From NCBI RefSeq assembly GCF_900230215.1, contig NZ_LT907982.1:4325568-4389567 (forward strand): DNA of 64,000 nucleotides, written 5' to 3'. The DNA is from Jatrophihabitans sp. GAS493 (GTDB lineage Bacteria; Actinomycetota; Actinomycetes; Mycobacteriales; Jatrophihabitantaceae). Of this stretch, positions 48,643 to 57,527 are shown piece by piece. The position numbers were made by a program, and so were the translations under genes. The notes under the pieces were generated by a model, which had not been told where the DNA came from, did not search any database, and was given only the letters and a program-made list of their open reading frames with translations. Position 1 is the stretch's first letter. The number at the start of each line of letters is the position of its first letter.

Positions 48643-49599
48643 TCAGCCCCGCCAGCGCTGGCTGAACTCGCCCCGGCCGGCGTCGCTGCGCCAGTCGTCG
48701 AAGGAGCGTCCCAGCACGTCCTCCAGTAACCCGATGTCATCGGCGAATCGGGTGAGCGCATCCCGCCGCTGTTCGACCGTCAGCTGCGGGCGGCGACCAC
48801 CGCCGGCGTGTAGCGCCGACCGTAGCGGCCCTTCGACGCTGCGCCAGATCTGCGGGGGCGCGTAGGAGCCGACGGCGGCTCCGGCTCGAATCGTGGAGCT
48901 CAGGAGTCGCTGCCGGATGCCCGGCGATACGTAGGGATGCACGTTGTCCGGCTTCGACTTGGCGGCTGGATGCTGTTTGACGCCGAGGAAGTCGCAGACC
49001 GCGGCTATCGTCCGGTCCGGCTCCTCAGCCAGCTCGCGGTAGCGCAGCACAAGCACCTGCTCCCGTGGGAAGAGCTCGTACAGATTCTTCAACTGCGCGC
49101 CGTAGTGCCCCACCCGGGCGTAGTGCCAGAACGGTGCGTAGCCCGCCGCGACGCGCGAATCCTCCTTCGCGAGCGCCTCGTTGAAGTCGGCGACCGGTTC
49201 CAGGCCGTCGGACCACAGGTGCGTCCAGTTGCTGTAGGCCCGGTCGACCGGGTCGCGGATCACGGCGATGAGGCGGGCATCCGGAGTCGTCGTCGCGATG
49301 CGCCGCTGGGCATCCTGGTCGTAGAGGTAGAAGGGCGTGGACTCACCGGTCAGCGTGCCGGCCGGCGCGTCGGCGAATAGCCGCAGGTAGTCCGATTCAC
49401 GCCACACCCACTCCCGGGCACTGTGCGCATCACCGGGGCCGACCTGATTCGATCGAGCCGGTCGCCGGCCGTCGCAGAGGAAGAATTTCGGCTCTTTGAC
49501 CGACGATAGGTAGAGCTGCGGGTGACCGACCAGGGCCGAGTGCAGCGCCGTCGTACCACCCTTGGGGGTGCCGATGAGAAAGAAGTCTGGCCAGCTCAT
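48643..49599 (-). CDS. PAPS-dependent sulfotransferase
   Basis: A 318-residue sulfotransferase of the NST/carbohydrate type. The 5'-phosphosulfate loop is GTPKGGTTALHSAL (residues ~10-23) and the 3'-phosphate motif is VIRDPVDRAYSNWTHLW (~118-134). LTGESTPFYLYDQ and LRYRELAEEPDRTIAAVCDF are also typical. It moves sulfate from PAPS to a hydroxyl or amine, often on glycans or lipids. It overlaps nothing and converges on the GH43-like gene with one base between stops. Confidence 0.88.
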   Translation of the reverse strand: MSWPDFFLIGTPKGGTTALHSALVGHPQLYLSSVKEPKFFLCDGRRPARSNQVGPGDAHSAREWVWRESDYLRLFADAPAGTLTGESTPFYLYDQDAQRRIATTTPDARLIAVIRDPVDRAYSNWTHLWSDGLEPVADFNEALAKEDSRVAAGYAPFWHYARVGHYGAQLKNLYELFPREQVLVLRYRELAEEPDRTIAAVCDFLGVKQHPAAKSKPDNVHPYVSPGIRQRLLSSTIRAGAAVGSYAPPQIWRSVEGPLRSALHAGGGRRPQLTVEQRRDALTRFADDIGLLEDVLGRSFDDWRSDAGRGEFSQRWRG

Positions 49600-49646
49600 C
49601 CGGGGAGTCTACCTAACTATTTCTGTCTACGGAGTAGAGATTACGT

Positions 49647-50363
49647 TCAGGCCACTTGAGCGGTTTCGGGAACCTGCACGCCGACGAACGTCGTGCTGCG
49701 ACGGAGACGGAAGCCGAGCGACTCGTAGAGCCGGATCGCGTTGACATTGCTGGCCGCGGCGTGCATGAAGGGGGTCTCACCGCGGTCGCGGATTCCGGCC
49801 GCGACGGCCAGCACCAGCCGTGAGGCCAGCCCCTGTCCGCGGTAGTCGGCATCGGTGCATACGGCGCTGATCTCGGTCCAGCCGGGCGGGTGCAGTCGCT
49901 CGCCGGCCATGGCGATGAGGGCACCGTTTCGCCGGATCCCCAGATAGGTGCCGAGCTCCACCGTGCGCTGGAGGAAGGGTCCCGGCTTGGTGCGCTCGAC
50001 CAGAGCCAGCATCTCGGGAACGTCGGCCGCAGTGAGACGAACCGCCTCGTCGTCGAAGGCCGGGGTGATCCCGTCATCGACCAACTGCACTCCCGCGCCG
50101 CGCGACACGACGTTCCAATCCTCGGGCGGTGCGACGGAGAGGCCGGCGACCGGAAAGATGCCCCCCGGGCCGACCAGGTCAGCGACGTCCCGCCAGTCCT
50201 GATCGGTCGGCTCGTCGGGCAGGGCGAGGAAGGGGCTCACGTCGACCGGATAGCGCAGCACCTCCCCGCGCCGTTCGGCGAAGTGCGCATGCGGGCCGAG
50301 GAGCGCGGCTCGGGCCGGATTGTCCAGCAGATGGGCCAGCTCTGGGGCAGCCGGATGGGACAT
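49647..50363 (-). CDS. GNAT N-acetyltransferase
   Basis: A 238-residue acetyltransferase with a C-terminal GNAT fold. The acetyl-CoA site is DYRGQGLASRLVLAVAAGI (Q/R-x-x-G-x-G/A type), followed by AAASNVNAIRLYESLGFRL. The N-terminal ~100 residues are less conserved. The ATG at 50363 has GGAG at a good distance. It follows the FAD oxidase gene by 43 bases and is the last gene of the operon led by the SAM-IV riboswitch at 54839-54917. In sulfur-amino-acid operons, acetylation may protect or activate a thiol or amine; this is inference. Confidence 0.85.
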   Translation of the reverse strand: MSHPAAPELAHLLDNPARAALLGPHAHFAERRGEVLRYPVDVSPFLALPDEPTDQDWRDVADLVGPGGIFPVAGLSVAPPEDWNVVSRGAGVQLVDDGITPAFDDEAVRLTAADVPEMLALVERTKPGPFLQRTVELGTYLGIRRNGALIAMAGERLHPPGWTEISAVCTDADYRGQGLASRLVLAVAAGIRDRGETPFMHAAASNVNAIRLYESLGFRLRRSTTFVGVQVPETAQVA

Positions 50364-50406
50364 GTATTGCTCCAGTTCAATGGGTTGGTCGGGCGAGCTG
50401 AGGAGT

Positions 50407-51504
50407 TCAGCGCGGCCCGAGGGCGAAGCGGGCGATCCCGGGTTTGCCGTCGATCAGATCGGCGGCCAGTTCGCCGATCACCGAGCCGAACTTGAAGCCA
50501 TGACCGGAGAAGCCGGCCAGCACCGTGATCGGGCCCTGACGGTCGATGACGAAGTTGTGATCGGGAGTGGTGGTGTACAGGCAGGTGAGGCCCTCGGCGC
50601 TGGCGGCGTCGACGCCCGGTAGCCAGCGTTCGGCGTAGGCCTGCAGCTGGGCCAATGCGGCCGGGTCGATGCTCCGGTCCCGGAGGTAGGCATCCTCGAC
50701 CACCGGCCCGACCGCGTGGAAGCCGACCTTGACGCCATCGTCGCTGCCGAGCCCGTACACGCCACCGGCGACACCGAACCCCGCCCCCGGATGATGAATG
50801 AAACTCGGCCAGTCCAGAGCGTCCGCGGCCGTGAAGTGAGCGGGCTGCTCCTGCGTGACCCGCAGCGCCGGCAGGCCGTTGACCAGCGGGGCGGCCGTCT
50901 GCGGGGCCCAGCCTCCGACGGCCACCACCGCCGCGTCGGCGATGAGCACCTCCTGCTCGCGGGTCACGATCTGCACGCGGTCGGTCTCGGTGGTCGAGAT
51001 GTGATTGACCTGCACGCCGTGCTGGATCGAGGCTCCGTGTAGCTCGGCCGCCGTCTGCAGCGCCTCGACGGCACGGTCGGCGTGCAGCCGCCCGGCATCG
51101 GGGTGGAAGAGTGCGGTCGAGTCGATCCGTAGTCCGGGCCACCGTTCGGCTGCCTCGGCCGCGCCGAGTTGGTAGGAGCGAGCGCCGGCCGCGGAGAGTT
51201 CGTCATGCAGCGCCCCGGTGGCCTCGGCCGGCCCGTGGTCGACGGCGCCGGTCAGGGTGAGGAGCGAGGTGTTGGTCTGCTCCTCCAGGGTGCGCCACAG
51301 CGGCAGGGCGCGCTGGGCCAGACCGACGTAGAGGTCGTCGGGGTAGGCCAGCCGGAAAATGCGCGAGCTTCCGTGGGAACTGCCCCGGTCATGGCCGGGC
51401 GGGTACTGCTCCAGCAGCGTCACGTCGGCACCCCGGGCGGCGAGATGCCACGCCGCCGAGGAGCCCATGACTCCGCCGCCCACCACCGCTACTCGTAACG
51501 CCAT
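50407..51504 (-). CDS. FAD-dependent amine oxidase (sarcosine/N-methyltryptophan oxidase-like)
   Basis: A 365-residue oxidase of the monomeric sarcosine oxidase / SolA family. The FAD dinucleotide motif is VAVVGGGVMGSSAAWHLAAR at the N-terminus. RGSSHGSSRIFRLAYP is the family signature. GLTCLYTTTPDHNFVID carries the cysteine that holds FAD covalently. The C-terminal LAGFSGHGFKF closes the site. It oxidises a secondary or methylated amine to imine plus hydrogen peroxide. The start at 51504 follows GGGAAAG; the frame upstream is non-coding. It lies 75 bases after the ABC binding-protein gene in a SAM-IV-regulated operon, so its substrate may be an imported sulfur amine. Confidence 0.9.
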   Translation of the reverse strand: MALRVAVVGGGVMGSSAAWHLAARGADVTLLEQYPPGHDRGSSHGSSRIFRLAYPDDLYVGLAQRALPLWRTLEEQTNTSLLTLTGAVDHGPAEATGALHDELSAAGARSYQLGAAEAAERWPGLRIDSTALFHPDAGRLHADRAVEALQTAAELHGASIQHGVQVNHISTTETDRVQIVTREQEVLIADAAVVAVGGWAPQTAAPLVNGLPALRVTQEQPAHFTAADALDWPSFIHHPGAGFGVAGGVYGLGSDDGVKVGFHAVGPVVEDAYLRDRSIDPAALAQLQAYAERWLPGVDAASAEGLTCLYTTTPDHNFVIDRQGPITVLAGFSGHGFKFGSVIGELAADLIDGKPGIARFALGPR

Positions 51505-51579
51505 GGGGTACTTTCCCTTCATTCCGTGGGTGGTGGGGGCGACGCTGCTGGCCGCCCCCACCCTGTTCTGCAGCTACCG

Positions 51580-52626
51580 TCAGGAGTTGGTCAGCGGCAG
51601 TCCCGGCGGGTTGACCTCGGAGGTCGTGACGGCCTCGTTCGACAGACCCCAGGCCGCGAGCCACTTCGTATACTGCCCGTTCTTGATGAGGTAGTTGATC
51701 GCGTCGGCGATGGGCTTGGCCAGCCCACTGCCCTTCTTCGTAGTCGCCGCGATCAATCCCTGCAACGTGGTGCCGGCACCTGAGTACTTGCCGGCACTGC
51801 GGGTCGGGCTCGGCGTGTTCGCCGTCTGAGTGATGTGGTACGCGATGGACGGGTTCGGCGTGAAGTACGCATCGATCTTGCCCGAGCTCAGGGCGAGGTA
51901 GGTGGTGTTCTGGTCCGGGAAATACTTGACGGTCAGGGTCTTGCCCTCCCCCTTGAGCTGGGTCTGCCACTGCAGCAGGATCTTCTCCTGGTTGGTTCCG
52001 GACCCCACGGCGACCGTCTTACCGGCCAGGTTCTCGTAGTTGCCGTCGAAGTTCCAGCTGCTCGACTTGAGCACCTCGAAACCGAGGTTGTCCTCGCGGT
52101 AGGAGGCGAAGTCGTACTTGGTCTTGCGCTGCTCGGTGTCGGTGATGTTGGAGAAGCCGGCATCGGTCTTTCCCGAGTCGATACCGACGAAGAGGTTGTC
52201 CCAGGTTGCGTTGTCGAGCACCGGCTTCAGGCCGAAGACGGCCGCGACCAGCCGGCCCAGATCCGCCTCGGAGCCGGTCAGCGTCTTCTGATCAGACCCG
52301 ATGTAGCCCAACGGTGGAGCACCGGAGGGCAGCAGTCCGAGACCGATGACCAGCTGGCCCCGGCCGAGAACGGCAGCCGGGACCTCGGAGCGGATCGAGT
52401 CGACCTGGTCGACCTTCAGGTCGACCTCCGTCGCGGCTCCGTTGGAGAGCGCCCCAACGGCGACGGTGGTGCCCGACCCACCGGTGGTGGAGGTGTCCGC
52501 CGCATTGGTGGATGCCGACGAACCGCTTGAGCAGGCGCTGAGGCCCGCCGCGAGAGCGACCAGTGCGGTACCGGTCGCGATAGCTCTCGTCAGGTTGGTC
52601 GTGAACTTCGATGTTGCCGTGGACAT
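51580..52626 (-). CDS. ABC transporter substrate-binding lipoprotein (family 3)
   Basis: A 348-residue binding protein. The signal peptide ends in the lipobox GLSAC with lipidated Cys32, so it is membrane-tethered outside. The fold is the amino-acid/polar family 3: GYIGSDQKTLTGSEADLGRL, NTTYLALSSGKIDAYFTPNP, and a C-terminal helix GLAKPIADAINYLI. AGGAGA lies just upstream of the ATG. Under SAM-IV control it probably captures a sulfur-containing amino acid or related molecule. Specificity cannot be read directly. Confidence 0.88.
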   Translation of the reverse strand: MSTATSKFTTNLTRAIATGTALVALAAGLSACSSGSSASTNAADTSTTGGSGTTVAVGALSNGAATEVDLKVDQVDSIRSEVPAAVLGRGQLVIGLGLLPSGAPPLGYIGSDQKTLTGSEADLGRLVAAVFGLKPVLDNATWDNLFVGIDSGKTDAGFSNITDTEQRKTKYDFASYREDNLGFEVLKSSSWNFDGNYENLAGKTVAVGSGTNQEKILLQWQTQLKGEGKTLTVKYFPDQNTTYLALSSGKIDAYFTPNPSIAYHITQTANTPSPTRSAGKYSGAGTTLQGLIAATTKKGSGLAKPIADAINYLIKNGQYTKWLAAWGLSNEAVTTSEVNPPGLPLTNS

Positions 52627-52704
52627 GCTTCTCCTAATTGATATAGCGGAAGGGTGGATCGATCCGGCGTTACGGGCCGGTGGCCGAGACGAACTGCTGG
52701 CTGG

Positions 52705-53514
52705 TCAGAGGACCCTGCTCAGAAACTCCTTGGTGCGCGGGTGCTGCGGGCGGTCCAGAACCTCTTCGGGCGGCCCCTGCTCGACGATGCGGCCGGAGTC
52801 CAGGAAGACGACCTGATTGGCAACCTCGCGCGCGAATCCGATCTCATGGGTCACGACGACGAGCGTCGTGCCGGTCGAGGTCAGGTCCTTGATCACCGCG
52901 AGGACCTCGCCGACCAGTTCAGGGTCGAGCGCCGAGGTGGGCTCATCGAAGAGGATGACTCCGGGGTGCAGGGCCAGGGCCCGGGCGATCGCGACCCGTT
53001 GTTGCTGGCCACCGGAGAGCTGCCGTGGGTAGGCATCGGCCTTGTCGGCCAGCCCAACCCGATCGAGCAGGGAACGAGCCGTCTCGGTCGCCTCGACCTT
53101 CGACGCCCGTCCGGTCGCGATCGGTGCCGCGGAGACGTTCTCCAGCGCGGTGAGGTGCGGGAAGAGGTTGAAGCTCTGGAAAACAAAGCCGATCTTCTCC
53201 CGCTGACGCAGAATCGTGCGCTCGCTCAGCTCTTTCAAGCGGGCGCCGTGGCGCCGCACCCCGATCAGCTCGCCGTTGATGCTGACGTAGCCGACATCCA
53301 GTTTCTCCAGGTGGTTGATGGCGCGCAGCAGCGTCGATTTGCCGGAGCCCGATCGCCCCAGGATCACCGTCACCTGCCCGGCCGGGATCGTCAGGTCGAC
53401 GCCGTCGAGGACGCGATGGTTTCCGTACCACTTGTGCGCGTCGTGGATCTCTACCACCGCCGGCTGAACCGTCGTGATCGCCGCGGTTCGACCGGCTTCC
53501 GTCGTGACGCTCAT
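52705..53514 (-). CDS. Polar amino acid ABC transporter ATPase
   Basis: A 269-residue ATP-binding subunit of the GlnQ/HisP type. Walker [19 protein letters not shown]-loop [13 protein letters not shown], signature [19 protein letters not shown], Walker [15 protein letters not shown] and switch His in VVTHEIGFA. Its ATG overlaps the stop of the permease gene by four bases. It energises the uptake system formed with the permease and the binding protein. Confidence 0.93.
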   Translation of the reverse strand: MSVTTEAGRTAAITTVQPAVVEIHDAHKWYGNHRVLDGVDLTIPAGQVTVILGRSGSGKSTLLRAINHLEKLDVGYVSINGELIGVRRHGARLKELSERTILRQREKIGFVFQSFNLFPHLTALENVSAAPIATGRASKVEATETARSLLDRVGLADKADAYPRQLSGGQQQRVAIARALALHPGVILFDEPTSALDPELVGEVLAVIKDLTSTGTTLVVVTHEIGFAREVANQVVFLDSGRIVEQGPPEEVLDRPQHPRTKEFLSRVL

Positions 53515-54494
53515 CGTCCCATCCCGATCTCCAGGCGCGAATCGCTGTTGGTGACTGCGCGTCGTAGCTTCTGCAGTGGTGTCAGCGGCATCGTCCGCAG
53601 CGCGCCCCGCGAGTAATACCGCTCGACGTAGAACTGCGCGATCGATACGACGCTGGTCAGAATCACGTACCAGACGGTGGCCACCAGTAGCAGCGGGACG
53701 ACGTCGCCGGGGTAGGTACTGCCCATGCTCTGAACCTCTCCGAAGAGATCGAGGAGCGAAACGTAGAAGACCAGCGAGCTTGCCTTGATCAGACCGATGA
53801 GCTGGTTGACGTAGGCCGGCACGATCGCGCGCAGCGCCTGGGGAAGCACGATCCGACGAAATTGAAAGCCCTTCGGCAACCCCAGCGCGGCGGCCGCCTC
53901 CTGCTGACCCTGATCAACGGAGAGAATCCCGGCTCGCACCACCTCGGCGGCGTAGGCCGCCTCGCTCAGGCTCAGACCGATGACCGCGATGACCATGTCG
54001 CTGGCCAGGTGGGACTCCTGGAATCGCAGGAAGGACGGCCCAAAGGGCACTCCGACGCTCATCGTCTTGTAAAGGGCACCAAAGTTGTAAAGGATCAGCA
54101 GGACGACGATCAGTGGAATCGAGCGGAAGAGCCAGATGTAGATCCAGCTGACCGCGCGCAGCACCGGGCTCTTCGAGAGTCGCCCGAGTGCGAGGACGAT
54201 ACCGCCGAGCAACCCGAAGACCGCGCTCCAGGCGGTCACCTTCAGAGTGATCACCAGTCCGCGCAGGATGACGGGGCGCAGGAACCAGTACTGGAAGCGA
54301 TCCCACTGGTAGAACGGATTGGTAACGAGCCCGTGCACGACCTGGGCCAATACCACCAGCACGACGATCGTCGCGATCCAGCGGAACGGATGACGTAGCG
54401 GGATCACCCGTTGCGCCGCGAGTGGGCGCGGTGGCGATTCCTGCGTCGACGACGGCGGGGGCACCGAGGTCGTCGGGGCGAGGGAATTGGTCAT
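53511..54494 (-). CDS. Polar amino acid ABC transporter permease
   Basis: A 327-residue permease of the HisM/GlnP type. About five transmembrane helices are visible; the central part has [40 protein letters not shown] and the EAA coupling loop [20 protein letters not shown]. An ~80-residue N-terminal extension precedes the core, with a single early helix ([19 protein letters not shown]). The ATG has AGGAG upstream. It is the first structural gene behind the leader peptide and SAM-IV riboswitch. Confidence 0.92.
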   Translation of the reverse strand: MTNSLAPTTSVPPPSSTQESPPRPLAAQRVIPLRHPFRWIATIVVLVVLAQVVHGLVTNPFYQWDRFQYWFLRPVILRGLVITLKVTAWSAVFGLLGGIVLALGRLSKSPVLRAVSWIYIWLFRSIPLIVVLLILYNFGALYKTMSVGVPFGPSFLRFQESHLASDMVIAVIGLSLSEAAYAAEVVRAGILSVDQGQQEAAAALGLPKGFQFRRIVLPQALRAIVPAYVNQLIGLIKASSLVFYVSLLDLFGEVQSMGSTYPGDVVPLLLVATVWYVILTSVVSIAQFYVERYYSRGALRTMPLTPLQKLRRAVTNSDSRLEIGMGR

Positions 54495-54670
54495 GGATTA
54501 CTCCTACAGAGTCGCGAGCGCCCGATGGCAGCGCACGGTCAGACTTCAACAAGATGTGGATGATTGGTGGCAGCACTCAGCCTCAGCTCTGCCATCCAGC
54601 GCAACTGACTAGCGCTAGCTGGTCCTGGCTCGAAGCGTGGAGCGGACTGGCAACTACGAGGGAGACGGAG

Positions 54671-54784
54671 CTACCGGCGACACAGCGCGCTGGCGACGCG
54701 CGCAAGGTCGATGTGTCGCCGCTCAATGAGGCAACCAAGAGAATGCGGCTGGGCCTGGCCAGCGGCAAGCTTCTCGCTTCGCAC
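54671..54784 (-). CDS. Cysteine-type leader peptide (copy A)
   Basis: A 37-residue frame starting at a GTG with a strong AAGGAGA and ending RRHIDLARVASALCRR-stop. The core RRH(I/V)DLxRVxxALC is the hallmark of actinobacterial leader peptides upstream of sulfur and cysteine operons, where translation of terminal cysteine codons is linked to attenuation. It lies between the SAM-IV riboswitch (54839-54917) and the permease gene. It would report cysteinyl-tRNA supply. The codons for Cys are TGT near the end and one TGC in the middle. Confidence 0.8.
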   Translation of the reverse strand: MRSEKLAAGQAQPHSLGCLIERRHIDLARVASALCRR

Positions 54785-54838
54785 GAGTTATCTCCTTGAT
54801 CGTCAGTCGCACTTGTCGAAACATCTTTGTTTTGACCT

Positions 54839-54917
54839 GGTCGTCACCCGGGGCACCCCACCGCGACGCGAGGGTTGCCAGCCAGCAAGCCGGGGCTATC
54901 TACTGGCGTTCATGACC
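54839..54917 (-). promoter_or_regulatory. SAM-IV riboswitch (copy A)
   Basis: Read on the minus strand this starts GGTCATGAACGCC, has AGCCCCGGCTTGCTGGC, the invariant GGCAACCCTC, then GGTGGGGTGCCCCGGGTGA and closes with CGACC pairing to the start. These are the conserved blocks and order of the SAM-IV class, a SAM-binding RNA found in Actinomycetales. High SAM should repress the downstream leader, ABC transporter, oxidase and acetyltransferase genes. Confidence 0.93.
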
Positions 54918-54988
54918 GTGAGAAGAAGCTATCACCTTTAGTTGCAAAGAGAAAGACTCTATTGTCTACTTCACACATAGACATTGAT

Positions 54989-55005
54989 CCATTGCTTGGC
55001 AATGG
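54989..55005 (-). terminator. Hairpin after the cysteine-desulfurase-like gene
   Basis: CCATTGC and GCAATGG form a 7-bp stem with a TTG loop starting four bases after the aminotransferase stop codon on the minus strand. It separates that gene from the next SAM-IV-controlled operon. Confidence 0.5.
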
Positions 55006-55008
55006 GCG

Positions 55009-56385
55009 CTAGCCGGTGACGCAGGGCGATGCCGGGCCGCCGGCATCGTCCGGCTCGAGCCAACTCGGGAGCTCTCTCGGATCGGGCGACGGAGCCAGAT
55101 AGCCATTGATTCGTTCATAAGTCCAGGCCGGGCCGTCGGCTCGCAGCTGGGCCAGGGCCGAGATGAGCCGATCGATGTCGGCTAACCGGGAGCCCAGACC
55201 AACACTGGCCCGCACCGCCCCGTCGGTGGCATTGAATCGGGTTAGAAGCGGGTGAGCACAGAACTTTCCATCCCGGACTCCGATGCCGTGTTCGGCTGAT
55301 AGGTATTGGGCGACCAGCTCAGCGGTGAAGCCAGGGAGTACGAAAGTCACTACGGCGATTCGCTCCGTCTCCGCCGCCCAGAGTCGCAGGGGGACTGCCC
55401 CCACTGCGGCAAGCCCCTCGTCCAGCCGGCGCAGCAGCGCCTCCTCGTGGCGTTCTACGGCGTCGGCCGGGAGCTCCCGCACCGCCCGGCAGGCTGCGGC
55501 CAGTGCCACCGCGCCGACGACGTTGGGGGTCCCGGCCTCGTGCCGAGCCGGCGCGTCGGTCCAGACGGTTGCCTCGAGACTTACGCTGCGCACCGCTCCG
55601 CCACCGGCCAGGTGAGGCGCAGCGGCGTCCAACCAGTCCCGCCGGCCGACGAGTACGCCCGCGCCGAACGGCGCGTAGATCTTGTGCCCGGAGAAGGCGA
55701 GATAGTCGATGCCTGCGGCTTCGATGTCGACGCGGCGATGCGGCACCAACTGCGCTCCGTCGACGGCGATTCGGGCGCCGTAGCGGTGAGCCAGGTCGGC
55801 TAGCTCGGCCAGCGGCAGCAGTTCGCCGGTGACGTTCGAGGCCCCGGTGACTGCGAGCAGCGCGGCCGGCGATCGGGCGAGTTCGACCTCCAACGCGGCG
55901 ACGGTCTGCGCCAGCGTCTCCCGGGCCGGCACCACCCGCCCGTCCCGGGCCTGCCATGGAAGGAGGTTGGCGTGGTGTTCGATGTCCAGGTAGACAACGG
56001 CCGAAGTCGGCGTCTCCGGGATCGCCGACGCGAGGAGGTTGAGCGCGTCCGTGGTGTTACGGGTGAAGATCACCACGTCGCCCTCCCTCGCTCCCACGAA
56101 GTCGGCCACCGTGCTGCGGGCCGCCTCGTAGGCGGCGGTACAGACCTGCGAGGCGTATCCGGCCCCGCGGTGGACGCTCGAATAGAGCGGGAGGATGGCG
56201 CTCACCTGGTCGGCAACGACCTGCAGCGACGGCGCGCTCGCGGCGTAGTCGAGGTTGGCGTAGCGGACCCGCGGCCCGTCTATGAGCGGGACCAGCTGAT
56301 CGGCCCCGACCAGTGCCGCCAGCGCGGCCTCTGCGTCGGCGCCGGTCGGCGCGGGGTGACTAGTGGGGTCGAGAAGTGTCGTCAT
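55009..56385 (-). CDS. Cysteine-desulfurase-like class V aminotransferase
   Basis: A 458-residue PLP enzyme of the SufS/CsdA-like branch. RYANLDYAASAPSLQVVADQ, SSVHRGAGYASQVCTAAYE, DVVIFTRNTTDALNLLASAI, the EHHANLLPW segment, AVDGAQLVPHRRVDIEA, the PLP lysine in AFSGHKIYAPFGAGVL and the later loop GVRDGKFCAHPLL with the probable persulfide cysteine. It mobilises sulfur (or selenium) from cysteine or cleaves C-S bonds. It is preceded by a SAM-IV riboswitch with no leader peptide and forms a one-gene unit, placing it firmly in the SAM-responsive sulfur regulon. Confidence 0.9.
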   Translation of the reverse strand: MTTLLDPTSHPAPTGADAEAALAALVGADQLVPLIDGPRVRYANLDYAASAPSLQVVADQVSAILPLYSSVHRGAGYASQVCTAAYEAARSTVADFVGAREGDVVIFTRNTTDALNLLASAIPETPTSAVVYLDIEHHANLLPWQARDGRVVPARETLAQTVAALEVELARSPAALLAVTGASNVTGELLPLAELADLAHRYGARIAVDGAQLVPHRRVDIEAAGIDYLAFSGHKIYAPFGAGVLVGRRDWLDAAAPHLAGGGAVRSVSLEATVWTDAPARHEAGTPNVVGAVALAAACRAVRELPADAVERHEEALLRRLDEGLAAVGAVPLRLWAAETERIAVVTFVLPGFTAELVAQYLSAEHGIGVRDGKFCAHPLLTRFNATDGAVRASVGLGSRLADIDRLISALAQLRADGPAWTYERINGYLAPSPDPRELPSWLEPDDAGGPASPCVTG

Positions 56386-56409
56386 TCCGAGGTGCTCCAG
56401 ATACTCAGG

Positions 56410-56427
56410 GGATCTGAAGTCAGATCC
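56410..56427 (-). promoter_or_regulatory. Hairpin in the expression platform of SAM-IV copy B
   Basis: GGATCTG and CAGATCC pair over 7 bp with a four-base loop, between the riboswitch and the ribosome-binding GGAGC of the class V aminotransferase gene. It may compete with a structure that hides the ribosome-binding site. Confidence 0.45.
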
Positions 56428-56458
56428 TGCGCTTGCCGGCTCCGATTGGGGTCGGCCT

Positions 56459-56536
56459 TGTCGTCACCCGGGGCACCCCACCGCGGAGGAGGGTTGCCGG
56501 CCAGCTAGCCGGGGCTTGACGCTGGCGCTCGTGACA
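56459..56536 (-). promoter_or_regulatory. SAM-IV riboswitch (copy B)
   Basis: Minus-strand blocks: TGTCACGAGCGCCAGCGTCA, AGCCCCGGCTAGCTGGCC, GGCAACCCTCC, GCGGTGGGGTGCCCCGGGTG and closing GACGACA. This is the closest of the four to the SAM-IV sequences I know. It controls the cysteine-desulfurase-like gene 74 bases downstream. Confidence 0.93.
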
Positions 56537-56632
56537 GCAGAGAAACTATCAAGTTTTGGCGGAGTTCGCCTGATGACTTGCCGCTAGGCGGCCGCCCGGT
56601 CGCGGATTGTGACCGGACGACCGCGAGAGGGC

Positions 56633-57469
56633 TTACTTTCGTTCGTTCGGGATCTTCTCGCCGGCTTCGACCGCCACGGGCAGCCGGTTCTCAGCTGGCG
56701 GAAGTGGGCAGGTGGCCAGATCCGTATATGCGCAAGGCAGATTCGCCGCCCGGTTGAAGTCCAACTGGACAACCCCGTCAGAATCCGGACGATCGACCGA
56801 GAGCGAGCGGTTGGCCGCGTAGGTGGTCACCCCGGACGTGGCGTCGGTGAAGAGCACGTGCAGGCTCCCGGGGGCCTTGCCGTTGAACGCCGTCAGCGTC
56901 AGTGACTGGCCATCGAGCTCGAACTCGATCTGTCCCGATGCGTCGTACACATGCTGCAACCCCTCGACCGCGGCACCGACCGTCGTCGGACGGGGCTCAT
57001 CGAAGGGCACGAAGCGACCCGGTACCACCCAGCGTGGGCTCGGCGCGTAGGCCGGCGTCTCGACGAACTCGGTGCGCAGCCGGTTGCCCGGATGGCGTGG
57101 ACGCAGAATGTCATGGCCGCCCCGTTTGGCGACCTCGACAACCGCATCACCGAAGGCCGGATAGAGACTGTCACGCTCGGCGATCACTCCGAAGTCGTGC
57201 TCTCCGGTGATGGTGACGCCATCGAGCTCGAGGCTCTCGCCGGCGGCAAGTGTGACCCGGACGCCGTCTTCTCCGGTGCTCCACTCACCGGGCGCGTCGG
57301 GGAATCGCTGGGGCGACTCCTCCAGCCAGTGCAGGTTCGTGATGGCCAGGAATCCATGGGGGTCAGCCAGTGCCTTCTCATGCGCGGCGTGCCAATCGCG
57401 CCACTGCTGGGCGAAGGCCGTCTCCTCCGATGGGCCGGGCTGGATCTCGGTGATCTCTTGAATGGTCAT
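56633..57469 (-). CDS. DUF1684 protein
   Basis: A 278-residue protein of the DUF1684 family. The family's C-terminal signature is intact: VQLDFNRAANLPCAYTDLA followed by TCPLPPAENRLPVAVEAGEK. The N-terminal half contains FLAITNLHWLEESPQRFPD and a beta-rich domain. It is the last gene of the second SAM-IV ABC operon; AAGGAG precedes the ATG. The role is unknown, although the two conserved cysteines (LPCAYT and ATCPLP) and this regulation suggest a part in sulfur chemistry. Confidence 0.9.
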   Translation of the reverse strand: MTIQEITEIQPGPSEETAFAQQWRDWHAAHEKALADPHGFLAITNLHWLEESPQRFPDAPGEWSTGEDGVRVTLAAGESLELDGVTITGEHDFGVIAERDSLYPAFGDAVVEVAKRGGHDILRPRHPGNRLRTEFVETPAYAPSPRWVVPGRFVPFDEPRPTTVGAAVEGLQHVYDASGQIEFELDGQSLTLTAFNGKAPGSLHVLFTDATSGVTTYAANRSLSVDRPDSDGVVQLDFNRAANLPCAYTDLATCPLPPAENRLPVAVEAGEKIPNERK

Positions 57470-57527
57470 GTCATCTCCTTCTCGGGACGTTCGCGAACGC
57501 CCGGGTCGACGCTACGGGAATTGGTGG

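Noticed and set aside
54918-54988. Promoter for SAM-IV copy A
   Set aside because: A promoter must lie here, but no pair of hexamers at proper spacing stood out, so none is listed.
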